A DNA stretch of 64,000 nt, taken from Sipunculus nudus (taxonomy: Eukaryota; Annelida; Sipuncula; Golfingiida; Sipunculidae). The DNA lies in assembly GCA_026874595.1 (NCBI GenBank), contig CM049306.1, positions 19,585,019 to 19,649,018 of the forward strand, read 5' to 3'. This document shows, one piece after another, positions 11,898-22,302 of this stretch (positions within the stretch are counted from its first letter, which is position 1; each line of letters opens with the position of its first letter). The notes below the pieces were generated by a model. That model saw nothing but the letters and a program-made list of their open reading frames with translations. It ran no database searches and was not told the origin of the DNA. Position numbers and translations under genes: made by a program.

Positions 11898-12825
11898 CTG
11901 TGGTTGCCTTTATATTGGCGGGGCTGAATTTTTCGCGGTTTTCGTATTTTCAAAAGTTTCATGCAGTTCCAATTTCGCGCTCTCATTAGTCTAGTAGTAT
12001 ATTTTATTATCAAATATGAAACTATGAACTGTAATGACCAAATTATTTCATGACCCGCAGATTTCTCTTTTATCTAGGTCTACTATTTCTCTGTCTGGAT
12101 ATCACATGTTTGAACAGTCACAGACGGCTGAGCTGACAGGTGCGGAAAGCATTGACCCAGCTGGTTGTTATTAGATATGGGTCAAGGCTAATTCTAAAGA
12201 ACTCTTTTTCCACTGTTCTACAGCAATTTGGCCCCATAATGAACTGTGACAATTAAAATATATATTTAAAATTCACGTCATCACTAGCCAATCAAATATC
12301 GTTTTGGCGCATCATGATTTCGGAAGTGACAGAATTAGTCCTTTATACAGTTACAAGGTGGCGCTACCCTAGCGACTACGTTCACTACTTCAGTGGCAAA
12401 TTTTTCATTAACAATAACTTAATACAGCACAATGTGAAAGAATACCTTCTACTAACTATTCTTTTAAGCGGCACTGGATGTCATCTGTCATGTACCAGGG
12501 GTAGGAAAAACTGCCAGGCACACCTACCAGGTCAGCACATCCCTGCAAAGGATCCCGGTTTTTTGCATCTAAGCCAACCGATATAATTTTAAGTAGACCC
12601 TGTTATTCTCCCTGAATCACGTTAAAGTATATGCACCAGGCTCGATGGACATCACTACATAACTAAAAATTAATTTCAACTGTCGCCAACTATCGCAGCT
12701 TCTGAAATTAACGATAATAGCCTGGTATGTATGCATTCAAAACTGCGTGGTTTCAATTTCGCGTTCAGAGAGCGACCGTGAATATTGCAAATTTAAAACC
12801 ACCGCAAATAAGAAGACAACCACAG
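11898..12825. mobile_element. 928 bp MITE-like element with TIRs and TA target duplication
   Basis: Inverted termini are CTGTGGTTGCCTT at the left and, reverse-complemented, CTGTGGTTGTCTT at the right. The similarity continues with gaps through GGCGGGG / TGCGGTGG and TTCGCG-type words. TA flanks both ends (11896-11897 and 12826-12827), as for Tc1/mariner-type insertion. No transposase frame is present; the open frame 12314-12586 inside is not recognisable. The right TA lies exactly at the breakpoint of the 957 bp tandem duplication that follows. Confidence 0.65.
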
Positions 12826-13782
12826 TATATATTGTTATATTTTATATTTATTTAAATAATTTAAAATATTCCACCAGACTGCATTTTCTTTATTTGTTAT
12901 TTAAAAGATTATTTAGTTTTATAACCTTGTTTAGTATTTCACCACACTGGCTCTTTATAATGGCAGGCATTCTGGAAATATTCAAAGTGTATGTAGTCCA
13001 TTATACAAACTATTTTGATGTAAATCATAATATAGGATATGTTCCTGGATTTTAATAACTACAGTTATTTCTGCTATTATAATACTGCAAATATACATTT
13101 CCTATGGAGTTTACACTCAAGATGTGTACAATATTTAGATTTTTATTTGGATCTGGTAAATATTATGTTGATCTGACCAAACCAGTTAAATCTACAAATA
13201 ACATTGTTGTTCTTATTAAATTAAATGTTTGTTTCCAATGATATTGAAAATATATCGACAGAACGAGATATAATTATAATTGTTGTAAACAAAATAAAAG
13301 TCTCTTCACCAATACTTGGTTGGTATCCTCTCGGCAGGAATACGTCTACATGGTCCATATGCACTTGTCTTTGAAAAAGTACAAACAAGTAGCAATACAA
13401 GCAATTTTAAATTTCTCTTGTTAACTCCTTTTTGTTGATTCAATATATGTATGTACTTTGTCAGAAAAAAATTGAAACATTGTATTTAAAATCTTGCAAT
13501 AGTGAAGATGTTCATGTTATAAACACAAGATTTGTAAGTTTTTTTTCTTGTTCCGAGGGATGTCGATGATGAAAAAGAGCGTTATAAATAAATATCTAGT
13601 AATACTGAGACATCCAAAAAAAGAAGAAAAAAAAAAAAGCTCACAGGTTCGATAAAAATATCTTTGCAGCTATTTGATAATAATTTCATTCCCATTTATT
13701 TATTAATATTGTCCTGGGGATTTTGACTTGATCTAGTCAGTTGTATACATAAATCCTGCCATCTCCCAACAACAACAGACAG
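12826..13782 (+). repeat. first copy (A+B) of a 957 bp tandem duplication
   Basis: Part A (12826-13130) recurs at 13783-14092. Part B (13131-13782) recurs at 17767-18371, nearly identical by eye. The first B has an extra ~45 bases ending in an A-rich run (about 13587-13632) that the second lacks. ACAGTA is present at the left edge, at the internal junction and at the right edge of the second copy, consistent with duplication by microhomology. There is no gene in it. Confidence 0.85.
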
Positions 13783-14092
13783 TATATATTGTTATATTTT
13801 ATATTAAATTAAATAATTTAAAACATTCCACCAGACTGCATTTTCTTTATTTGTTATTTAAAAGATTATTTAGTTTTATAACCTTGTTTAGTATTTCACC
13901 ACACTGGCTCTTTATAATGGCAGGCATTCTGGAAATATTCAAAGTGTATGTAGTCCATTATGCAAACTATTTTGATGTAAATCATAATATAGGATATGTT
14001 CCTGGATTTTAATAACTACAGTTATTTCTGCTATAATATTACTGCAAATATACATTTCCTATGGAGTTTACACTCAAGATGTGTACAATATT
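13783..14092 (+). repeat. second copy of part A of the tandem duplication
   Basis: It follows 12826-13130 at high identity, with a few substitutions near the start. The match ends at ATATT (14088-14092), after which the sequence differs from the first copy. Confidence 0.85.
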
Positions 14093-14999
14093 CATTAATG
14101 AATAAAAAAATTTGCACGACCTTTAAACTAATTGTGAAAACTTCAACAGAAATAATTGGTATTTGCCTTCCTGTTTAGAGGGACCCCCTTCATATGAATA
14201 AAAAGCTTGCAGGTACACTGCAGGAACATTCAACATACCAGCAGCCTCTGTCTGGTATCCCACTGACAAATCAAAAAGCTAATATACAGCCTCATGAATA
14301 CTGTCCAAAAGTTCCCGCTACGTACCAGCATTCCTGTTGGGATGCTGCGGGAACTTATCTGCTGTGAAAATTTATGCCATCTCTGTCTCCAAACAATCTG
14401 TGTCCATATATATAACAGTGGAAAACATAAAAAAGTACGCAAAGATTGTTCATTGAACTTGAAAAAATATAATGTTAACAAACACCTTACATTTGAAATG
14501 ATATAGTGTAAACAAACACCATGTAAAAACATTGCATCAAAAATGATAAAAAAAAATCAAACCATACATCTATTCCATCTTTCTCATGTTTACAACTGAT
14601 CTTTTCCTTTTAAAGAAAACAACAAATTTATTCTCTCAGATTCCACACTCTTCTAAACTAACTTCATATACTGCTGAGGTATAGCCAAAGTACATTGTAA
14701 CTGAAATTTAACTGTAAAGGCAATATCTGATGCAAGCATGTTTGGAACCACACAAACTGACATTGCCATGCAAGGACTTTGCAGGCCACATTAATTTACC
14801 TGCAGGCCATAGATTGCCCATCCCTGGTATATACACTTTCCCATTTTCTAAGAATTTCTAGGACTGTCAAGTCATTACCACTATGCCAGTTGTACAGAAT
14901 TACAAATAAATACGAGTCATCAGTTAACAATCTTGATCACAGGTCACAGACTCATTCACTTGCAAAACAGAAACAAGTATTGTATGTCGTTTAATTTTA

Positions 15000-15986
15000 A
15001 ACAAGGCCTACAGGCCTAATGCGATCCTGTGCAAAGTTTAGGAGTATGAACGGAGGTTTATTTTTTAAATTTAATATTGATCCTCTTAAGTCCTGCATAT
15101 CTACCTTAGTCATTATGATTTCAGCAAAATGGACTTTTCCGACCTGCAAGTTTCAGACTAGGACATTTTAAAACCAGAATATGGGTAGTCAACAAGCAAC
15201 CATGTGTATCCGCAGAAACCAGAGTTGGACAGGTGAAGTGAGGCATGGATTAAGTGGCAAGAGGTAGAGTGAGGTGTGTTGCAAATTAGCATGGATGTCT
15301 GCAGCTTAAACGTGAATGTAGGTGGTGCCACCTGTCATGAAATCGAGAAAATTGTCCAGGATGTATAAGCCTGCAAAATTTCAGATGGATAAGTCAAACC
15401 ACTGCTGAGATATGAGTGATTTTATCCAAAGGCAGATGAACAGATGGACGCTGTGCATAAGTGGCTGCAGGTGGCACCACCAGTTTTGCCTATGATGAAG
15501 AGCTATATGAGATCTATACACAAGCAAAACATTGGCCCAATCGGTCAAACGGTTCCCGAGATATGAGCTTTGATGTCTGCAGAGAAAACATGAATGTAGG
15601 TGGCGCCACCTGTCATAAAATCGAGAAAGCTGTCCAGGATGTATAAACCTGCAAAATTTCAGGTGGATAAGTCAAACTACTGCTGAGATATGAGTGATTT
15701 TATCCCAAGGCAGATGAACAGATGGACGCTGTGCATAAATGACAGGTGAAGAAAAAGATTTTTAAAGGTTTTTAAGCTTTTTCTCTATATAATCTAAATT
15801 AATGCAGATACCCAATAACAAGCTCCAGGGCACCAAGTCTCACATATGAATAATTCTTAAATGTAATTTCAAGCTGCTAGCTCCGACGGTTTCTGACATA
15901 CAGCCATGGACGGAGGAATGCCAGCCCTGGAAGGCGGACAGCTGACAGCGGACGGACGACGCTGCGCCATTACATAAGCTCACAGG
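15000..15986 (+). mobile_element. type IV modular element with its own tail, compact
   Basis: The head is AACAAG + GGCCTACAGGCC at 15000. The monomer array has palindromes at 15321 and 15599 and a variant at 15470. The 3' module contains AGCTGCTAGCTCCGACGG (about 15870), followed by GGACGGACGACG and tail TACATAAGCTCACAGG ending at 15986. The head motif CCTACAGGCCTAATG and the inverted tail CCTGTGAGCTTATG match apart from transitions and one gap. It is non-coding. This is the shortest copy showing both the type IV head and its matching tail. Confidence 0.75.
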
Positions 15987-16008
15987 CAAAGATATTAAGC
16001 AAAACCTC

Positions 16009-17669
16009 ATCATGTATCATGTATTTTTATTTACTGTACTCGAGAAATTTGGGTTTGGAAATGATTTTATTAGATGGATAAAGTTAATGCATAATGGGTT
16101 AGAGAGCTGTGTAATGAATAATGGTTTTACTATGGGTTATTTAAAATGGAAAAGGGCACAAGACAAGGCAACCCCATTGCACCATACTTATTTTTATTGG
16201 TTATTGAAATAATGGCAATAAAGGTGCGACAAACAAATAAAGTGAAAGGAATATTGATAGGTGATACAGAAATAAAACAATGTCTATTTGCAGATGACAC
16301 TACATTCTTTTTAAGAGATGTTGACTCAATGATTGAAGTAAAAAAAATATTAAATAAATTTGCAAAGTTTGGTTTGGACAAAAACCAAAGATTAAATATG
16401 GGGTATTTGTAAGTGAAAAAGAAAATGGTGGTATAAATATGCCAGACATTAATGCCATATTGAAAAGCCAAAGAATTATGTGGATGATCCGAATGAAAAA
16501 GTTATCAAATGCAAAATGTATAGTCATACCTAATATGTATCTAAGAAATATTGGCGGTGTAGAAAAATTTAATGCCAATTTAGATTTTTTTAATATGAAA
16601 AGAAAAATATCTAAATTTTATTCACACTGTTTAAAAATTTGGGATAAAATTGCTACATTTTGGCCTACGAATCCACAACAAATCTTATTACAACCCGTTT
16701 GGAACAACAAATTTGTCAAAATAGCAGGAAAATCAGTATACTCTAGATTTTTTTATAACATTGGAATTAAATGCATCCATGATTTATTCGGAAAAATTTC
16801 ACCTTGAAAATAAACTCTATAAAAAATACCTGATGTTCTGGTATTCAATACAACAAGCGGTACCAAAGGAGTGGAAATTAGTTCTAAAATCAGAGAATAT
16901 GAGTGATATTTACATAAAAGACACTTTATTATTGAATAATAAAGCTCTAGACTAGAAAGTCAATTACCGCAAGGTGTATAATATGGTTATAAATGACCAT
17001 ACAAATGAGCCGGCTAATAGAATTAAACTAGAGGAAAGCTTACCTCAGGTATTTTCCTGGAAAGATGCAATTGATTATATATATAAAACCACTATGGATA
17101 TGTTTCTGAGGCAATTTCAGTTTAGAATTATTCATAATATATTGTCTGTGAATGTAAAGCTATACATATGGAAAATAACTGATACCAATATGTGTTCATA
17201 TTGAGAAACAGAAACAGCAGTGCATTTATTCTGTGACTGTGACACAGCTAAACCATTTTATAGACAAATTAGTCAGTAGGCAGAATACGCTGGAATAAAA
17301 ATGCCTGCACTGACTCCGCTTCTTTTATATACAGGATGTGACAAAGACAATGCCAGTAAACGTATAATAGATTTGTTATTATTGCTACAAAAATATGTAA
17401 TTTTTAAAAATAAAGAATTTTCCATCTTTCACTGTATATATATCACATGTTAAGAAACTGGAAGGATTGGAAAGAAGAGTAGCTGAAAAAAATAACAAAA
17501 TATATCATATTCATAAACAAAAGTGGGGTAACCTGCTTAATGTTTTTAAAGAGTGAAGAATTTTGAGAATTAGCTGTAGATATCATTTTGAAATGTGTAT
17601 AAATATGTAGGTAAGAGTATGTGCATGTGTGTGCATGTATATGTGTGTATATATTTGGGTGTATATATG

Positions 17670-17670
<1 letters not shown>
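16009..17670 (+). pseudogene. Tx1/L1-like LINE ORF2 fragment (reverse transcriptase to C-terminus), decayed
   Basis: This is a 5'-truncated non-LTR retrotransposon. Frame 16012-16145 gives FLFTVLEKFGFGNDFIRWI (RT palm entry). The frame then shifts to 16146-16412 with GTRQGNPIAPYLF and the catalytic FADD box (CLFADDTTFF, about 16280-16310). At about 16405 the RT jumps directly to SEKENGGINMPDI, a segment that in this family lies well over 100 codons further on, so an internal deletion is inferred. The rest continues to 16806, then in another frame from 16761, with stops at 16953 and 17202. Around 17190-17250 MCSY, a stop, ETETAVHLFCDC shows the C-terminal Cys/His motif with its second Cys codon turned into TGA. 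It ends near (TA)n. It encodes no functional enzyme. Clade assignment is from family knowledge. Confidence 0.85.

Positions 17671-17671
<1 letters not shown>

Positions 17672-17719
<48 letters not shown>
17672..17719. repeat. (TA)n microsatellite, about 24 units
   Basis: It lies at the 3' side of the LINE fragment and may have grown from its tail. Imperfect GTATATGTGTG and GTATGTATG repeats flank it. Confidence 0.9.
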
Positions 17720-17722
<3 letters not shown>

Positions 17723-17766
17723 GAGAACGCATGATCCTTCATGGATGTATATATATGTATGTATGT

Positions 17767-18371
17767 ATATTTAGATTTTTATTTGGATCTGGTAAATATT
17801 ATGTTGATCTGACCAAACCAGTTAAATCTACAAATAACATTGTTGTTCTTATTAAATTAAATGTTTGTTTCCAATGATATTGAAAATATATCAACAGAAC
17901 GAGATATAATTATAATTGTTGTAAACAAAATAAAAGTCTCTTCACCAATACTTGGTTGGTATCCTCTCGGCAGGAATACGTCTACATGGTCCATATGCAC
18001 TTGTCTTTGAAAAAGTACAAACAAGTAGCAATACAAGCAATTTTAAATTTCTCTTGTTAACTCCTTTTTGTTGATTCAATATATGTATGTACTTTGTCAG
18101 AAAAAAATTGAAACATTGTATTTAAAATCTTGCAATAGTGAAGATGTTCATGTTATAAACACAAGATTTGTAAGTTTTTTTTCTTGTTCCGAGGGATGTC
18201 GATGATGAAAAAGAGCGTTATAAAAGCTCACAGGTTCGATAAAAATATCTTTGCAGCTATTTGATAATAATTTCATTCCCATTTATTTATTAATATTGTC
18301 CTGGGGATTTTGACTTGATCTAGTCAGTTGTATACATAAATCCTGCCATCTCCCAACAACAACAGACAGTA
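17767..18371 (+). repeat. second copy of part B of the tandem duplication
   Basis: It is almost identical to 13131-13782, differing mainly by lacking ~45 bases before AGCTCACAGGTTCG. The right edge is ACAGTA, as at the other breakpoints. Confidence 0.85.
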
Positions 18372-18519
18372 AACAAATCATATCAGCCTCTTGCTAGCAT
18401 CCATACATGTAAATAATAATGGAAAATTGATAATTTAAGTAACTGTCTTAAGATATATTTAACCATACTACCATGGGTTCTATTTAACTTGTACAATTGC
18501 TGTCATCAGTCAGTCTCAA

Positions 18520-18837
18520 ACAAAGAGAAAATTAAAATGTATAAAAATTAGAAAAAATACAGGTAGCACCACGGGTCTCTCAGGCAACTGATGAAAATGT
18601 CCATGATTAACATGTTAAACAAATTTCCAATTTTCAATAATTTCTTGGATGTCAAAACAAGCCTCATACCTGTGATATTGAACATAGGTCACAGTGACCT
18701 AATTTCAGATTTTGATGGAGATTTTTCAAGGACCTCCCTGGATCAGAAGTTAAATGTTTCTAGGTAAAATGGTAACCATTTGTGTCCTACTAATGAACAG
18801 AAAGAGATTTATCACTTGACAAAGTCAGCTGAGCTAA
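18520..18837 (+). mobile_element. type II element, 5'-truncated
   Basis: It begins within the unit at a degraded palindrome (AGGTAGCACCACG, about 18563) and runs through the CCTAATTTCAG block to a worn tail ACTTGACAAAGTCAGCTGAGC and CTAA at 18837. No head is seen. Confidence 0.65.
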
Positions 18838-21318
18838 AATAGCCGAATTATAAATAGAGCACAACTGGAGTACATTTCACATATAGTTCTATATAGGGAT
18901 AAATAATGGAAAACATTTGCAGAATAGAAGGGTGTCTGTGTAATACCTAATTAGCAGTGCATATAATCAATATCAGTGACAGAACTGCAAATGTTTTTGC
19001 AGCCCACCCCTGGTGCATCCATGGTACCTTGCAATAAATGATAGTGAGAAAGTAATTGACAAAAAAAGTTGTTCTTTATAACCCCTGGCTAGGCCACACA
19101 TGGACAAGAGGTCTATTTACTATAATTCATATGGGCATGTTGTCATAATATGGATCACAAATTCTCCTCTGCATGCAGGGGCAAGCAGACTTGACTAATC
19201 CATTTTGCTTGATGGTTGTGACATCATAGATCTATCTGTAGATGTTCTGCACCCTGAGTCTATGAGCCTGGTTCCTATGATAGCCAAAAATCAATTATCT
19301 GCAATTCTTCTTTCCATGATAGTTTCTTTGAAATATAATTTTTCTTGCATTCCAGAAATGATTTCTAACTGAAATTCTAATCAGCAGACACACAGTCTTT
19401 CATGCAGCTAAATCAATCAGCTCCAAAACCGGTTGGCCACACATGATATATTTTTTTGGTGGAGATAATTATATTTAATGGCTTATATTTCTGTTCAAAA
19501 TGTTTTAAATGGCAGAACATTATAAGCACTCTGGAATTATAAAATGAAACATTTTATTCAAAATACTTTTGTAATTATCAGAAAAGTACTGTGAAAACTT
19601 CATTTTGAAAATAATTCCAATTAACATAGTATTCATTTAATTACCCTTGCTCAAAGGAACCCTTGTATAAGGTTTAAAGGCTAAAGTACTTGTTCTTATT
19701 TACTGACATATTTGAATGAAAAAAGAAAAGACTATTTTGGATCACAGAAAGTGGTGACATATGCAGCTGATACTCATATGTCAGTTATGTGTTAGTGTGT
19801 CTGCAAAATATTGTGAAAATTAAAAAAAAAACATAAAAAGAAGGGGGCAGGATGGACATATGCACATGGACTGTTAGTCTTTTTGAAGGAATTTCTGACT
19901 ACACTGAAGGAAGCACAAAGTTCCATCCATGGCCAACTAGAAATTAGCCTAGTTTTGTTTATTCAATTAATTTAATTTAAAGAACAAAAATAAATTGTTG
20001 TGTTTCTCAGCAGACCATCTGTTTTCAAGGAGTAGGACACATGACTACTTGATTCCAGTGTAGCTCTCCCAGTTTGAAACTGCTAGTACCTCCCAGGAGA
20101 ATGGAGAAATCTGACAGAAACTCCAGACCCCTCGGCATTTAAAACCCCATAATTATCTAGAAGGCCTATTAGAAACATATCATTCCTACCACATGGTCAT
20201 GTTCATCCTGATTCAACAGAGTGCCATGAACAGACTACAGACCTATGCTCTAAATTAAGATGTTTTGAAATATAAAAAGTTAAATTTTCAGGTATTCTCA
20301 ATGAAGATGATATTACTTTCTGCAAGGCCAAGAAGGCCTATAGCTAGCTTGGGTGTGATTCAGTTCTCCATCATGATGTCACAGTGAAGCACAGCACAGG
20401 TAATGGTAAAGGACATTCGACAACTTCTTTTTCCCCCAAGTTTCAGTTCTGGTAGGGTCTGAATTTAAAAATTAAAGATGAGCCACAAGGTTTTAGTGCT
20501 TTTCCCGACAAGATCTGAAATTTTCCGTGACAACCTGCAGAGACTTCAACACCATTTACCACAGCCCACACATCATTCCCCTTCCCAGAAGGCATTTCAC
20601 CAACTACTTAACCTGAATTCCGCTGGAATTATCTATCAATATTTACTAACCAAGGACATGCTAAACAATTTTCGCTGGAGTCTTTGAACAACATACAATA
20701 TCAGTGTTCAACATACTGAGTTGAAAAAAGAAATTCTTCTAACATAAAGCATAGTCTTTCTGTGCTGATTTATTCAAGGTCTATATAAGCCATGTCTGAA
20801 CTTTTGACCCCTAGTAATGGAACTGAAGATGCAGCCATCAAGCCCTCTCTCACCTACAGCTTGATACTTTTATTGCATTCTCAAGAAAAACCTATGCAAG
20901 CTTTACAATGCTGCTTTTTGTCTAAGGAATAGGCTATTTGTATGCTTTGAGCAAGGTGTTGGATATGGCAATGAAATATCTTTACCACTGGAGTGTTGTC
21001 ATAAATTAATGCACACTGGTACCACCTAAATCCATATAGTGTTAGCTGCGTGGATTTATGCATGGAGTCATTCATAATTTGATTCAACTGCATGGATAAA
21101 TATGTTTGTTACACTGGTGCTAATTTTTAGGTTCAATCAAACAACTATTTAAAATATATTAATAAAGATCTCCTGCATCAATTTTCACACCTATGCATCC
21201 TGCACAATGTATTAATTCATACATGTATTCCTAATTAAATTTAATTTGATATCATTATGCTTAATATATATTTTTTTTATCATTATTAATTAAATTCTAA
21301 AAATACAAATTCAAATAC
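18838..21318. other. unique-looking DNA; one minor repeat
   Basis: No gene is supported. Bases 19655-19745 resemble 57255-57365 (shared words AAGGCTAAAGT and TTCTTATTTACTGA), an unnamed short repeat. At 20398 CACAG|GTAATG looks like a splice donor, but no supported exon precedes it. Confidence 0.5.
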
Positions 21319-22300
21319 AAACAAGGAGATAACGAACAAATTTACTATAAACTAGAATATGGGTAGTCGGCAAGCGACTATTACGTGTATCCACTGAAAT
21401 CAGAGTGAGACGGAAGAAGTGGGGTATATACATTGAATTGAGTTCATGGCGAGGGGAAATAGAGTGAGATGTGTTGCATATTAGCATGGATGTCTGCCAT
21501 GTACACATGATTATAGGTGGCACCATCTGTTATTTGAAAAAGAAAACTATCCAAAATGAATACATATGCAAAATTTCAGGTGGATAAGTCAAACCAGTCC
21601 TGAGATATTGGAATGAATGTCTGCAGGGTAACCATGAATGTAGGTGCCCTACCTGCCGCTAATTTGAGAAAAATATCCAGGATGTGTACACATGCATAAT
21701 TTAGGCAGATAAGTCAAACTACTGCCAAGATATGAGTGATTTTATCCCACAGAAGACAAACAGACAGATGCTGTGCAAAAACGGTTGCAGATGGTGCCAC
21801 CAGTTTTTGCGTATGATGAAGAGCTATGTGAGATCTATGCACATGCAAAATTTCTAGAGGATACGTCAATTAAACCAGTCTTGAGATATTTGTGAGGTAG
21901 TGCCACCTGTCATAAAATCAAGAAAGCTATCCAGGATGTATACACATGCAAAATTTTAGGCAGATAAGTCAAACCACTGCCAAGATATGAGTGGTTTTAT
22001 CACAAGGCAGACATAATATGATATATGTATGATATAAAGCTATCCAAGAGCTACACTCATGCAAAATTTCAGCATGATTGGTCGAACAAATCTGAAGATA
22101 TGTGGGTTAATATGTGAAAACAGACACATAGATGGACGCACTGCAGAAAGGAAAGGTTTGAGGTCGATGCAAAATGGTTAGGTACCAGGCCACATGTGAC
22201 CTGATTATGGGGTCAAGTTTTGGAAAAATAAGTCCAGTGGTCTCAGAGAAGTTCTCCAGAGACGAACACGGCGGTGGCGGAACCCTGTCAAAAACATATA
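21319..22300 (+). mobile_element. type IV element, worn head
   Basis: It begins at AACAAGG with a decayed palindrome, then matches 855-990 (AACTAGAATATGGGTAGTC). Monomers at 21515, 21790 and 21895 carry variants of the GGTGGCRCCACC palindrome. It ends in GAGAAGTTCTCCAGAGAC..CGGCGGTGGCGG, as does 1935-1975, immediately before the next element's head. It is non-coding. Confidence 0.7.
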
Positions 22301-22302
22301 AA

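Larger units (their letters stand above)
11150..14826. mobile_element. possible hAT-like element bounded by CAGGG termini (hypothesis)
   Basis: The left end reads CAGGGGTACCCATAC. The right end, reverse-complemented from 14826, reads CAGGGATGGGCAATC and continues TATGGCCTGCAGG, a layout typical of hAT family ends. The eight bases outside are GTTTATAC on the left and GTATATAC on the right (7 of 8 equal), consistent with an 8 bp hAT target duplication. No transposase remnant is seen inside. The interval also contains a MITE and part of a tandem duplication, and its right end falls inside what otherwise looks like an insertion (14093-17766). The right terminus is more convincing than the pairing. 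Confidence 0.35.
14093..17766. other. 3.67 kb segment splitting the second duplication copy
   Basis: It lies between A' and B' exactly where A and B are contiguous in the first copy. ATATT occurs on both sides (14088-14092 and 17767-17771) and could be a 5 bp target duplication or chance in AT-rich DNA. The segment contains unassigned DNA (14093-14999), a type IV element, a decayed LINE and a (TA)n tract. It could be a compound insertion, or the first copy could have lost it. Confidence 0.7.

Noticed and set aside
17443-17877. Open frames with Tyr-Ile repeats on both strands
   Set aside because: Produced by the (TA)n microsatellite.
20340-20400. Possible plus-strand exon before CACAG|GTAATG
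   Set aside because: The upstream acceptor is poor and the peptide is only about 17 residues.
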